NCBI GenBank assembly: GCA_031213475.1
Contig: JARUPZ010000019.1
Location: forward strand, 1,848,940-1,912,939
Reading direction: 5' to 3'
Source of the DNA: Nereocystis luetkeana
Taxonomy: Eukaryota; Sar; Phaeophyceae; Laminariales; Laminariaceae
DNA: 64,000 nt
This document shows positions 1-12,249 of the stretch, piece by piece (positions within the stretch are counted from its first letter, which is position 1; every line of letters begins with the position of its first letter). The notes under the pieces were generated by a model. The model ran no database searches and was not told the origin of the DNA. It was given only the letters and a program-made list of their open reading frames with translations. A program made the translations under genes and the position numbers.

Positions 1-1390
1 GAGAAGCTCCTCGTTGCAAGATGTAAGAGAAAGGATGAGCGTGCCCGGCGAGGAACGCCCTTCTAGTGTGAGGAGCACTTTTTGCGACGAAGCATATGAT
101 TCGGTATGTCTCGATACAATCCAAAGAGCGGAAGACACTAAGTGACAAACGATGAGTGTACGTGTCATGTATCGCCTATCGTTCTACCTGGTATGCCGTT
201 TCGTTGCATGTCATAACGACTGGAATGATACAGTTTAGAGACAAATTTAGGATTTGCGGAGCTGGAGCGAGGCGCTCTCTCGAACAGACTCATAGACAGG
301 CAAGTGAGACCAGTGTCGAGAGCGGCCCGAGAGCTCACGATGCTGGAACATGGTGAACCCAGGGACATTGTGAGATAGGAGTGCGGTGCCTGGAGATTGG
401 AGTACAATAATTTTCTCTCTTCACGCAGCGAGAAGGTATCCAGGTCGCTCGTTGCTGTGCTAAGGCTGACTCTTAGGGAAGCCGACACCGGAAAACAAAA
501 CAGGATTTCCTTCATCGTGCAGAGGTGTAGAAACCCCAGGGTAGTGCCGTCGGTAGACACGAGCAATTTCCGACCACTACCCAAACATAAAAACCTGTGC
601 TTTCAACACACAGCACCTGCCGCTGCTGCAGATTCCTCGCCTCACAGGGAATCAGATGACGTCAAAACTTCGAGGCCACATACTCCACTCTCCTTTGAGG
701 GTGCTCGCTACCAAGTTTGAGGGTCGTTGATGATGTGTAGCTGGAGTTGTCGGTCGAGACATCGGAGCCTGGCCCATTTCTGGACGATTGCCAGGCTCTC
801 ACGTCTCGAGCGAGAACTTCGGCCACACAGCGTCAATGACCCTCAAACTTGGTAGCGAGTACCTTAGAGCAGTGGAGCATACAGCATACATAACCATGAA
901 GCTTTGATGTTATCTTGTGCCATGTGAAGCGAAGAACCATCGGCAGTGGTAGGTATTTTGTGTTGAAAGCGCAGTTTTTTCCTTCCGGGGCATACGAAAT
1001 AATATCTCCCATCGGCTGTGTGGGTTTTTCAACACCATAAAGGGGAAATCCTGTTCTGTGTTCCGGTTTCGGCTCCCATGAGAGTCAGCGAAAATAATAT
1101 CCAAAACAATCTTCCTTTGCATGCAATTAATTGTAAAAACTCGCTAACTTACGAGTACACGTGTAAGGGGACAAACAAAGAAACGGCCATTCACACCCCC
1201 AAACCTGTAGCCCGGAACTCATCAGGAGCTCGGGACCGACATCGCTGAGCGCCTGGCTAGGTAGGTGGAATCGAAGAAGCACACACAAGTAGCGAACTAC
1301 AGGGTTATATCATGTGTTGTTGGTATCCCAGCAGGTATCCATGTCACATGCATACCTCCATATCAGCAGAAAACCCGCTGGGATGCTATA

Positions 1391-1830
1391 GGGAATTTAT
1401 ACTAAAAATGTTGCACAACTAACGCTACCCGAGTTTAAGGTTTATAAACTTGATTTCCTCCACATTCTCCCCCACTAAACCTGACTTATCTCTTCTTTCG
1501 AGTAAGCCACAGCAACCCCGATGAGACTCTGAGTGTCCAAGTTTTACCTCCGACTTTTTCGGTACCGGACTCAGTATACAACGATCACATTGCTCTCATC
1601 GTCCCTTCCTCGGTGTTTTCTAAGTGAGTGAGTTTTACAGGTTGTTGAACATGACATATTCCCCTTTCACTCTTTTTGTTGGGGGATAACGGCGAGAATC
1701 GAACCACGGCCCTCGCTCTTCATAACATCACGTCCTGCCGACGACGCCCTTGTAGGGAAAAGTACACAAAAAATGTTCCACAACTAACGCTACCCGAGTT
1801 TAAGGCTTATAAACTCGATTTTCACCACAA
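1391..1830. repeat. Direct repeat pair of about 75 bp inside the fold-back element
   Basis: Positions 1391-1468 and 1754-1830 share AACTAACGCTACCCGAGTTT and flanking sequence (TTATAAACTYGATTT). The 290 bp between them interrupt the right arm of the fold-back element, so this may be a secondary insertion or an internal duplication. Confidence 0.7.
1680..1750 (-). repeat. tRNA-like segment with a B-box (SINE head or tRNA relic)
   Basis: On the minus strand this segment contains GGTTCGATTCTC, which fits the RNA polymerase III B-box GGTTCGANNCY, followed by a CCCCC end. An A-box-like GGCAGGACG lies upstream at the usual distance. I could not fold a full cloverleaf with a paired acceptor stem, so a functional tRNA is unlikely. 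Confidence 0.3.
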
Positions 1831-2389
1831 TGACCTCGGGTGGCCCATACGCCACAGAGCTCAGGTCTGGACGCTTTGGATATGTGTTCCTGGCTGCTAC
1901 GAGTAGGGCCCTGCAGTCTCTGGTACGATAACTCTGGGTTCACCATGGTGCAACAGCGTGAGCTCTCGGGCGGGGACGGGCCCCACGTACCCGTCCGGGA
2001 TAGCGCCTCGCTCCGGCTCCGCAAATCCCCCATTTGTCTCCAAATTGCACTATTTCATGGCTTGCAACGACGCTGCATGTAACTATAGGCGATACATGAC
2101 AGGTATACTCGTCGTGTGGCACGTAGTGTTATTTGCTCTTTTGGGTGGCATCGAGCGATGCCGGGCAGTATGCTTCGTCGCAAAAGGAGTTTCACATACA
2201 CGGAAAGCTCCCTCCCCCGGGGACGCTCCTCCTTAGTCCCTTAATTTTGCGACGGGGAGCTTCTCGACAACGTGGTCCCCACCTATGGATAAACACTCCG
2301 CGCGACGCATGTCCGGATAGCCGTCGTGCTTCTCAGCGGATGCTGGCACCCGCATCACTGCAAGACCCCCCCTGCCGACGTATAGCTAC

Positions 2390-2600
2390 CGTCGATACAA
2401 AGCAGGCATCCCGGTCATACCCCAGTACCAACGTGGGCGTTCTCCTTCTCGGCTCCCCGTGGCTGCAACACCCCACCAGCCTGACGCATGTGAGCGTCGA
2501 TGCCAAGCAGGCATCCCGGCAATTAACCAACCCTCCGTTCCTCCTCGGCTCCCCGTGGCTGCAACAGCCCCCCAGCCGGGAATGTATGAGCGCCGGTGTC
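2390..2600 (+). repeat. Two imperfect tandem units of about 105 bp
   Basis: Each unit contains AAGCAGGCATCCCGG and CTCGGCTCCCCGTGGCTGCA at matching offsets. Because the repeat keeps frame, an open frame across 2133-2792 shows a repeated peptide (KQASR...LLGSPWLQ). I see no domain and no splice context, so coding status is undecided and probably negative. Confidence 0.6.
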
Positions 2601-2799
2601 AAGCAGCGCACGTGCCTTCCTCTTTCGCCCCTCGCCGTAGGCCCGACGTTGCGACGCCCCTCCTTCGGTGGTGCTGACCTTGTGGGCGGTGGTGAGAAGG
2701 GCGTCCGCCTTGATCCTTATACGTCATCACACACGAGGAATTCGACCAGTCGACGCTTCGTACCCCTCCCAAGCGTTCCTCGCGACTTGTAGCCCTCAG

Positions 2800-3460
2800 C
2801 ACCTCAAGAAACCACCCGCGCGGCTCCTAGTTTTTTTGTACGTCCACTACGCCCTACGAACACGAATATTCCCATTGTCGCAAAAACTGGGCGAAAAAAA
2901 TTGCTTCCATAAACACGTAACCGATAGTACCTGGCATCATAAACGCAAATACATACGAAGACAGGATTTTCTTGCAAACAAGAATCCGAGGAAGCGCTCA
3001 CCTCCACCGGCCCGTTCGACAAAAGCATGCTACTGGGGGGACATACGCGTGGTAGGCTGATTCATGTGGTTCTATGCTTCGCCAACAAGCTACCAGGTGT
3101 CAATAGTCGCAGAAATGTGGTTAGTTACTGAAATGCAGTTGTTGGCCCTAAAGTAGTCAAAAAGCTTGGCACTCTTCAACACAAACCTGTCTTCAAGTAC
3201 GTGTTACGTCCACCCTTTGGGCACAGCAACAACACCATGCCAGTTAGCACTGCTGCTTGACTATTAATAGTATAATTTCAGATGTAAAATATACGGCCAA
3301 TAACGGCATACATTTCGCATACGGAGTATTATCCGTAGCCATCCCACAGCAGTAGGGGTGCACCAGAAGTTCCTGAGCCCCTCACGTTAGGAGCTCAATA
3401 TCTCACCCGATACAATACTTGGAGTAAATTCGTTCGTGCCACCCGACCGGCACTTGTATG
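2800..3460. other. No recognisable gene
   Basis: This stretch between the fold-back region and the 180-bp duplication has short frames only. I see no repeat family, RNA gene or coding exon in it. Confidence 0.5.
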
Positions 3461-3820
3461 CGCTAGTCCTACAACGATTATACGAGTAGAATTTTCATCT
3501 TAACTGGTGGTTCCTCACGTAAGGAACTCGATTGGTCAGAAAGCTTTGGCCCAAAAAGTGCAACCCCTACCGTGGAGTGACGCCGCACTGACTATGTCTG
3601 CCTGTTATAAATATAAGTACGATATAGTTGACCCTGTGCGCGCTAATCCTACAACGATTATACGAGTAAAGTTTTCATCTTAACTGGTGGTTCCTCACGT
3701 AAGGAACTCGATTGGTCAGAAAGCTTTGGCCCAAAAAGTGCAACCCCTACCGTGGAGTGACGCCGCACTGACTATGTCTGCCTGTTATAAATATAAGTAC
3801 GATATAGTTGACCCTGTGCT
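3461..3820. repeat. Tandem duplication, two units of 180 bp
   Basis: Units 3461-3640 and 3641-3820 are almost identical. Both begin CGCTARTCCTACAACGATTA and run through GTTCCTCACGTAAGGAACTC and GTTATAAATATAAGTACG. Only a few substitutions separate them, so the duplication is recent. Each unit carries a small palindrome, GTTCCT-CACGT-AAGGAAC. Confidence 0.95.
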
Positions 3821-6137
3821 CCACCGCTCCTAAGCCTTCTTAGCCGTTTTTTTTCGGGTTGCTCGTGCTAGCGCGAGATGAGATTCACCTTACGGGACGA
3901 AACTGCCTCATCGTGATTCCCGAGCCCGACTGTGTCGGGAGCGGCGGCGGGCGTGCTTGCGCCGTGCCCTGGCTGCCGGCTGGCCGGGTGTGCTGTACTC
4001 GTTTTGTACAGAAACATTTTTAATAGGTCAGCTGTGAGTGGGACCAGTTGTAGTTTTTGTACGATACGCACCAGTACGCTATGCTGTTGCTACTGCTTGC
4101 CGCTGACTTTACTGCACCAACGTAGTCGCCGCCGCTTCATAATGTCGATTAGCTCGATCGACTGCTGCTCAACCAACTGTTTAGTGTCTATCTGCATACG
4201 AAGTATACAGTACGGACGCCGAGCGTCTCTTCCTTTGTACTTTGTATTTTCTGCTTGCTGCTTTACGAACGAGTTATATGTTGTTGTGCCGGATGGCGGA
4301 TTTCAATGCTTCTTTTTCTTGTGAGTTCAGCGTTTTCTTTATTTTCGCTAAAAGTTGGTTTGTATAAGGCACCCCTTGGCAGTACTGTCCCACTAACAGC
4401 CTCGAGATGCGTACCGGTACGCCTTCAGCCAATACGGGCATGCGCGAAGCCGCCGGCGGGCGTCAGCCCGCCGCGGCGATGCCCCCCTTCTACGTATATA
4501 GTGCAATGGGACCCGCCCGGATTCCAATGTCTCTGTGTAGTATAGTTTGTGGCTTGCATGCCCGCCCATACTCCCAAACTGTCACAGCAGTACGATGCCT
4601 TTAGTTTCGAGTTCGTGCGCTGCAGTTGTTGCGTTCGCTGTACGAGGAATACACATCAACCGAAAACGAAATAAGAAGGGATAATATTGTTTTTAACACG
4701 GTAACGGGGTGATTACACTTTATTGCGAGGTAGCAACGGTTAGCACGCGGAATTATGCAGACGAGAAATACACATACAAGTGTTTAGAGAAAACGCAACG
4801 GAGTACGAGGTTTTGATACTCACAGAAAGTATCAAACAAGAAAATATGTCAACCACATTGTCTCGGTAGGCCAATCCCATAGTTGAATACAGCGAGTTGA
4901 TTATGTCACCTCCATTCAAGGATCGTGCCAAAGATAGCTACTGTAGTTTGCTACGCAGCAGTAACTCGTAGTCTGCCGAATCGCTGATCGGGAACACAGA
5001 CGTCTGCAGCGAGTAGCCGTCGCAGCACTACTGTAGGTGCAACGACCGTACAAGGCATGCCGATTTACAGTTTGTACAAAGTAGGCTGCACAGCCTACGA
5101 TCAAACAATCGCGAAAGCGTCGGTCCGAGGCATATAATGCACAGCGTACGCTCAAACAAATTCGATAGTGTCGGTTCGAAGCATAATATTATTTCAGAAT
5201 CCCGGGAACCCCAAAAAAAGACGCCGCCGAACGAGGATCACGGGTCTTCGGGTTTGCATTTCGTTGTCGGTTTTCCGTTTTTTTGTTCGAGGCTGTGACA
5301 AACGTGCTCATCGCACACTCTCCCACTCCTCTTCTGCTTCTCGCCCCATCCCTTTAGGGATCCTCTTGGGCACCACCGATAACCAACACAACAACTAGTC
5401 TTGGAACCCCGCATGCACTTTATTTCTTATCTCTGGAGCTGAAGCAACCAGTCGGTTGAGCCCTACGGATGATAGCGGTTGCTTCGTGCAGGCTGTCTGG
5501 CGTAACTCAGCAGCCACACTTCACGCCCCGTGCCAAAACCCCGCCAACATAACCAAGCACGAAATGGCATGCATTGCCAAACGCATTGTTACACAAAAAT
5601 CATATAATTCGTGCATCGTGCAGCAGCATTAGCCGCCGCGACGTGCAGCAGTCAAATAGGCCAAGAGCCCCTAACATGAAAAAAGCAGAGCCTACAAAGA
5701 ACAAACGCCGCCGAAGACCGGGTACAGTTTTTATGATAACAACGTAATATTTTTAAGTTCACGGTAGGTAACAATTCTTCTTGGGAAAAAAAAAACGGGT
5801 AGGGGGGGGGTTAACAGGGAAAACGCCGGGAACAATATCCACACTAACTCGGCCTAATGCTGCCTGTATACGTGCTGGGAAGTATTCTCCGCCTTCCCCT
5901 CAAAGGGAACGATGCTACGAAACTCGGAAATACGCTGAACCTTGCCAATCTGTCTATGCGCAAATAATGTAATGTTGTAGATCATTTTCATTGGTGTCGG
6001 CATCTTAAGATGTAGAGCATCGACCAAATAAGTACGGAATACTACCGCAAGAAACACACGTACCACAGGCTTAACACCTACCAATTGTACAAAACCGTTC
6101 GAGGTTTGGACGAATGATACTCCAAGCACCAAGCAAG

Positions 6138-6168
<31 letters not shown>

Positions 6169-7980
6169 CACCATCAGCCGGGTTCCAAGCATATCCACAC
6201 TATTGATAGACGAACTTGATGGACTGGTGATCCAACACGACTCAACCCCAAAAACGACGCCTGAATATAGTGGTTGCGCTAGGATCAACGCCCTGAAAAA
6301 CATACCAGGGCATGTACGTACGAGCGCCCGAAGCACACTGCTGACTGCTCTGAACAACTCACGGGTGGCCGATCACACGGAGTTATAGAAAAAGAAAAAA
6401 AATGAAGCAAACACACACACCCCACCCATCAACCCCTGTCGATAATTGACTCTGGCAATAATAAGTCGAGCGTTGGGGCGGTAGCACGGGGGGGGGGGGC
6501 GGGGGGCGACGACAGAGAAGCAGCAAGCATCAAATAAGGAGCATCGGAAAGGGCAGGAGGGGGCAGCCACACGCACGTGCATGCAGCAAAAAAAAAAAAG
6601 GTCCTGCCTCCGGGGAAAAGCGTAGGGCTCTCGGAAGGACACGCAGACGCGACATAGGCACGCCCTGCCAAAGGCAAGAGGACACGTATCGAAGGCATCT
6701 ACAACATACAGTTGCTCTCCACTCACGAAGAAGTGAGGCTTGGTCCCGCGCTAAAGCCACGATGAGCAGCCACTCCCTCGTGTGATCTCGCATGACTACG
6801 TTGTGTCTTTACACTGAAAAAAAAAAAGAGCAGAGTGCCTGCGGAATCATCCGAAAAATAACAGGAAAAACAACGGTCGGCGCAGCCCGGACTAACTGAA
6901 AAAAAGGTCAGGCCAGTACTCTAAAGAGTCCCGACGACAAGAAAGATCGATGTAAAGGGTGCATATCGCGACAGAAAAAAACGTAAAAAACACTAAACGG
7001 TCGATGTTATACAAGATTGTACCATCCCCGATAACTAAGTACACCGAAATTCGGGTTTTGGCTAATGGGAGTGCCTGTTTACACTTTTTTGAGAGTGCTT
7101 AGAATGCTAAAACGCAGCGCCTTAGACCGTACGGTACAGCGCGCAGTGCCTTGGGTGCCAACTATCTCGAGAATAAAGCAGAAACACGAAACAAGAACCG
7201 AAAAAAAGCAACCTGCTGCTCTGCTCTAAATACGCACCACCAGCCCCGCCCCACTCCCCTGGTGGGTTTGAGGTTTAGCGCGAAGGAAGCTCTACAACGG
7301 TTGGAATGCCGCTACGTACGTGCCGCCGGCCGTTTCGTCTGGGATTCACGGCGCGCGCTTATTGAAATAGCAAACGAAGCTGACAAAACCAAGCGCGAAA
7401 AAAAAAACGCTACAAATACGATACGAGAGAAGTCGTAGGCCCAACCCGGTGGAAGAGCGGACGTGGACAAACTTTAACGTTGATCGTTAATTGACGAGCG
7501 TGCGGACATAGACTGCTATAAAAACATTGATGATCACACGACCACCCCCCCCCCCCCGACGAACAAGCTCAAAATTCACAACGGCCATGGTATACCACAG
7601 CACTCTGTCCTGATAAATACGAGCCGTTTAGGTATTTATCTGAATATCGAAAACGGTCCTTAAATGTATGGGCAGAGTGGTACACGGCAAACGACAGACA
7701 GCTGCGTTTTGTAGAAAAACAGAGTTGCCTCACGAACGTATATGACGACCTATGAAGTCAAAAAGGGAATCTTCCTCCGCAAGACATGCTAGCGCATCGT
7801 CTTGTCTTCGGGATAACCAAAACAACGCACCCAAATAACCCCAAATACGTACCACACCAAACTGGGAGGATACTACTCCCACTCTCAACCACCCCACCCC
7901 CACATGCGCTGCTGCTGCTCTACCCTGATTTCGCCTTTTTTATTTTCAGCCTAAAGCAAGCCGAAAAGATCCCTGCACAC
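3821..7980. other. Mostly unannotatable intergenic sequence
   Basis: I find no convincing exon here. A 167-codon minus-strand frame (5854-6357) crosses a CAT/ATG microsatellite at 6138-6166, lacks a recognisable domain and is not called. Short G or C homopolymers occur near 5805, 6490 and 7545. Low-complexity A-rich tracts are frequent. Confidence 0.5.
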
Positions 7981-8271
7981 GTAGTGCACCCGGAACCCGC
8001 CGGTGTCATCGAATCTCTTGACCGCCTGTTGGTACCCCGTGCGCCCCGGCCTGTCGCGCACAAACCCCAACCACAGGGTAAACGCGAAGTTCATTCCGAC
8101 GCCACCGCCACCGCCACTGCCACTGCCACGGTTGGGAGACATCGCAGAATCAGCATCAGGACCAGCGTGAGGAGGAAGTATGGCCACATTCCTGTCGTCG
8201 TGTGCGTTGAGGGCGGGAGGTGGTGGCTGAATTCGAGTCGCCGTGAAGGTCCCCGCGCCCGTGCGCGCGGC
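7981..8271 (-). CDS. Candidate exon of unknown function, possibly downstream of the Myb-like exon
   Basis: On the minus strand an acceptor (CATATCCCATGCAG) at 8272 opens a 97-codon frame. It ends at a possible donor, TAC|GTGTGC, at 7981. The frame contains a Gly-rich linker (GSGSGGGGG) and a protein-like stretch, GMNFAFTLWLGFVRDRP, then GYQQAVKRFDDTGGFRVHY. Both edges are phase 0, which is compatible with the phase-0 donor of the exon at 9222-9396. I do not recognise the family. The amino-acid composition of the last 45 residues is what suggests a real exon; the N-terminal half may be spurious. Confidence 0.33.
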
Positions 8272-9221
8272 CTGCATGGGATATGGAGGTTGTGCCCCCC
8301 CCGCACGTGCACCTCGCCTCGCGGGGGGCCTGGGACAATCCTCGTCTCCATCCTTGCTCTCACCCGACTGCTTAACAGTCGCATCATCAAGTAAAACAAA
8401 AAAAAAAGTGGGAAGGGGGGGGGGGAGAGGGAGGGTGGTGAAATGTCAAAAACAGGTTGGTACTCATCAGTTTGTTGTACATGTGATAATGATTCATCTT
8501 TTTAGGGCTTCGTATTTTGTGACGAGCAGCGAGCGGCACGGTAGTAGCGGTGGTGACTCGTGAGTCACGAACAGCGGTGTTTTTCGGGCCGCACGATACC
8601 TCTTATCCCTCTTTCCTGACGTGTTTTGTCGAACTTGGCGCTACGTTTTTACCACTCCCTGCCTAAATACCCCATATTTAGGTCCTGCACTGGCGAAAAG
8701 CCTCTTGGAGCACAAGAGGTGGTTGCGTCCAACTCCTACTAACATATATTGTCCCGGTTTTCCAACATTTTCCGGCCAAATTCCACGTCCACGTCTCGAT
8801 TGCTCGCCCACCCGCCTCCTGCCAAGTTGCATCCGTGCCTAAAAGCGTATTCTCTGGTCGGTTGGCCGTCCTTCGGCGCCCAGGCATACGTACGAAGTCA
8901 AATTTGATGGTTGAAAAATACGAAAATCGCAAATTTGTAAAAATAAAAAACATCTGTTGTAAGAATTGAAGTGCTTGAGGAGGAGCAGTGTTTTTGTCCG
9001 TGCGTGGGCGGCTACTGTTCACGGTTTTCTCGAAAAAAAATGCGATTGCCGTGGAGCGCCAAGTCATCTACTTACTGTCTCGGGCGAAATACGAATACTC
9101 ATCGTAACGCCCCCTTTTCGACAAGATGATCCCCTGGTACCTGATATTTGCATAAATAGCGGGAATTAGTGTATCACCTGGCAGAACTAGGGAAACAAAA
9201 AAAAAGAATTTTAGTGCACAC

Positions 9222-9396
9222 CTCGTTCACATTACGATGCTGTCCCCTGTCCTCGTATGCCTCCCAGCTTTCCTTCGCATTCACATGCGCCTGGTTGACG
9301 CTCCGTGGCGGCACGAGAAGCTTCTGCACGAGGATCCAGCCGTTTCCGATGTGATCGAGCCCTCTCAGGAAGCGCTCGTACTCCGCCATCGCCCAC
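9222..9396 (-). CDS. Myb-like (SHAQKYF-type) DNA-binding exon or its relic
   Basis: The minus-strand frame reads RWAMAEYERFLRGLDHIG, then NGWILVQKLL and RSVNQAHVNAKESWEAYE. The first Trp, the E.ERFL.GL..G..W spacing and the R(S/T)V.Q..H.. third helix follow the single Myb repeat of SHAQKYF-class regulators (GRWT.EEHE.FL.GL...G..W...R T..Q.R.HAQKYF). The SHAQKYF hallmark itself is degenerate (AHVNAKESW). Possible splice sites are ATGGCAG| before 9396 and GAG|GTGTGC after 9222. If real, it would be part of a nuclear transcription regulator. A decayed copy or a divergent SANT-like domain is the main alternative. Confidence 0.42.
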
Positions 9397-9449
9397 CTGC
9401 CATTGCTATCGAATTTTCGTTGTGGCGGTGGTGCAGCGGTGAACAAGCT

Positions 9450-10640
9450 CGAGGCTGTTATTTACTGCCATAGAATACAACTTGGAGCGCCTGGCGATGT
9501 GAGTCGCATTACTTCCTTGAACATTTTTGTGGCCGTCAAGAGATACCATTCAGGCCAAGCGCCATGCAGTAGAGGGCTCGATTTCGGGCTCACGCTACGC
9601 AACCAGGTGAGCTTGGAACAGTAACAGGGCGGGGATAGCGAGTGTGGAGAACCTAGTTGAGATGGAAACGGGCGTGCATTTCGCGTTTTTAAGGCTGTGG
9701 CTTAATGATTTTAGCCACATTTACCAGATCGAAGCTGTCTTCTCGTTTTCACGCCACGCGAGTGAAAATTAGCCATGGATCCACGTCGCAATGGCACTCG
9801 TCCAGACAACCATACATTTTGGCCGCACCCATAGGCAGAAAGGCTCCAAACATCGGGGCACTTGTGAAAACCTGCGCCTTACAAAGACACCACGGCTTCG
9901 TGCAGAAGCAACAACAACGGCACATATGTGTGATAGCTCAACGGACAGCCCCTTGCACGTTGGTTGATGTGCAACAAATAACTACGTTCCAGGTACAAAA
10001 GCTGTAGCTTCACCGGCCGCACCGCTGCGTTGGAGACGCGCGTACCGGTGCTTTGAGGGGAACACCGCAGAATGGAAAGCAAGTTGAGTGAGATTCCAGC
10101 CCGGGGCGTGCCGCGGGGGATTGACAAGTGCGCCTCTGAGACCGCCTGGTGGGTGGTACGCTGATTGCTGACATAGCTGAAGCACGCCTGGGTTTCGCTT
10201 TCAGACCACTCTGGTATGGTATTTTTACCTAAAACAGGGCCTGCTTGACTATTTGGGGGCTTCAGGGGTCATAATCGACGGGGAACATGACGATCCCAGA
10301 AATAGCATCGGCCATGCGTAAGTTATATACGCCGTACGTGTAGCAATCCGGCGCTGCCGGGTCAGAGGGTGGCACATTTGGTACCGGACCTACATATCAC
10401 TGCAGGACCTGCACAACACGCTCGTAGCATGATAGTGCTAGCAACTTGTGGGCCAGATCGCTCACCCTGTTAGCTCTTTTGGGAATCACGGAAAGCGACC
10501 TCAAAAACGACAATTGTGGTCTTAATACTATCAACAGTCTATTATAGGGGGGGGGGGGGGGTGCACCAGCGCATGTATCATCATGCTTGCTCGCGTGGTC
10601 GTACTTGTCCCTAAGCCGCGCTTCTGACGCATCTCCTATG
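9450..10640. other. No recognisable gene
   Basis: Only short open frames are present. A poly-G run of 14-16 nt lies near 10546-10561. I see nothing else classifiable. Confidence 0.5.
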
Positions 10641-10646
10641 CCCTAC

Positions 10647-10755
10647 TATTACGGGGGACCATAGTAAGTAGGACCTACGGTACACACAAAAACCCATATA
10701 TTTCCCTATTTTTACTAACAATAGTTGGTCCTATTTACTATGGTCCCCCGTAATA
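10647..10755. mobile_element. TA-type MITE, family TTACGGGGG (copy 1)
   Basis: A 109-bp element flanked by TA, with inverted ends TTACGGGGGACCATAGT and ACTATGGTCCCCCGTAA. It has the family's internal segment TTTTTACTAACAATA.TTGGTCC. The TA target duplication and short inverted repeats indicate a non-autonomous Tc1/mariner-like element. No transposase is encoded. Confidence 0.93.
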
Positions 10756-10759
10756 GCAG

Positions 10760-12210
10760 CCCGGGATGGTTCGCGGGGGGGCGATGCAGCAATCGTCGAC
10801 TATCTTCAACATGAGTTCTCCCCTGACAACCCCAAAGAGGTCGATAAACGATTGGTTAGATCGAGCTTCTTAAACGTTACTGTCGTCGCTGTACCTGGGA
10901 TCAAAAAGACGAACAATAAAACGGAACGAGATATCAGCCATGTATTCGACGCTACGGTTGGAGCACGCTGTAGAAGACAAAGCGAACAATGTTATACAAT
11001 GCCTGATTGAATCTGGTCAACTCAGGCAGAGGGTTATAACTTGATACAATCGTATCGTACGCAACAGTGGCCGTCAACCACTGCATCGAGAAAGCGGCGA
11101 AATCCCCCTCAGAGATAAAAGGTACGCGTTATGTGTCCCAAGCACACCTCTTGGCTGTTCGCCAACCCGCGGCTGCCAGGGAGCAAACACTAAATCGCGA
11201 CTGGTCGTAGCCTCGAATAGCGCAATCAGACGCGCAATTCAGTCAGATTTCAAACCTACAGTAGTATACGAAATGTAATTGCTGCAGAAAATTATGGTTT
11301 TCGAGACTAGCTTCGCTACGGGTGATGACAGCACATGTGATATAGTAAAGTTTCAAGTTTTAGGGGCTGTGAGGAGGGATGGTGCAGAGGGGGGCTGACA
11401 CCTGCCACAGCAATGGACGTTAGCTAAAACGGCCCGCCAAATCGAAGTCGGAATACAGCACGGCATTTCACAGCAGCTAGGAGTCGGGGCGCTCGCGAAT
11501 AATGATCTCCGGACGTGAAAGGAGGCCACGTGCCTAGGCGCGGTCGTGTTGTATCACCACGCACCACGCACAGAACGGCCTCGAGAGCTCTTGGGCGCCT
11601 GTCGTAGTTTCCTGTAACTCATATAATAGCAGATGGCATTTGACTGGGAACATCATCCCGCTCTTGTGGGATCCCATGGGGTATATGGGATATATGGAGC
11701 AGCTTGCCGGTATTTAATGATGAGGTCATTGAGTAGTAGAAAGGGCGGGTGAATGTGGGGACAACATCAACAACAGCGCCATCTTTGAGTGGCATACAGA
11801 AGTTTATTGTTCATGTTGCTAATACAATAATTTCGTCGACATTCTCTCCAGGTCTCCGGCCCGTACGAAAGTCTTGTGTCCTCGATAATCATATGCAGTG
11901 GTTCTACGGACAGCGCTGGCTTACGAACGCATCGTGCGGCGGCACAAACGAAATACGTGCACTCAGCCGCACAAGCTCGACGATGCTCAAATCTCGAGAC
12001 CGACCGCATTCACCGGTAAGGCGCAGAGTGGATTAAATCAAAATCAGCGGGGCGGTGGCGGTGGTAGTCGTGCGAAGCTTGTCCTTGGGCCTCATATTCA
12101 GACCACGGCACATGGCCCCCACGTCAATGATGCGGGGCCGAACCGCATTAACTGCTTTCGTAAAACGCGTACCAGGTATGTGCGTGGTGTAAGTAATAAA
12201 AAATAACAAA
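10760..12210. other. No recognisable gene
   Basis: I find no exon with coherent splice sites or a domain. Scattered TACCTGGTA-type motifs begin to appear near 12166. Confidence 0.45.
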
Positions 12211-12213
12211 CAT

Positions 12214-12247
12214 CAGCTGTGAGATAGAGGATTTCGTCGAAACTCAT
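12214..12247 (-). repeat. Conserved 34-bp segment reading MSFDEILYLTA (copy 1)
   Basis: The minus strand reads ATGAGTTTCGACGAAATC followed by CTCTATCTCACAGCTG. It matches 22022-22056 and 23795-23830 far better than the flanking sequence does. The reading frame M-S-F-D-E-I-x-x-L-T-A is kept in all three. Confidence 0.8.
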
Positions 12248-12249
12248 CT

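Larger units (their letters stand above)
1..2280. mobile_element. Large fold-back (long inverted repeat) element, left end possibly cut by the window
   Basis: Bases 1-400 match the reverse complement of about 1880-2280. Shared landmarks are GAGAAGCTCC, TTTTGCGACGAAGCATA and TTAGGATTTGCGGAGC-type segments, the last appearing as its complement near 2010-2050. Inner arms also pair: about 430-520 with 1040-1090 (GGAAATCCTGTT, CCGGT.TCGGCT) and about 660-735 with 835-915 (CTACCAAGTTTGAGGGTC on both arms). The element is therefore a nearly palindromic hairpin, enlarged on its right arm by later insertions. No transposase-like frame is visible. Several open frames of 60-140 codons on both strands are by-products of the arms. 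The class is unknown; a non-autonomous fold-back DNA transposon is my inference. Confidence 0.7.

Noticed and set aside
5854-6357. 167-codon minus-strand open frame with a Met run
   Set aside because: The Met run is a CAT microsatellite, there is no domain or splice context, and the opposite strand is also partly open.
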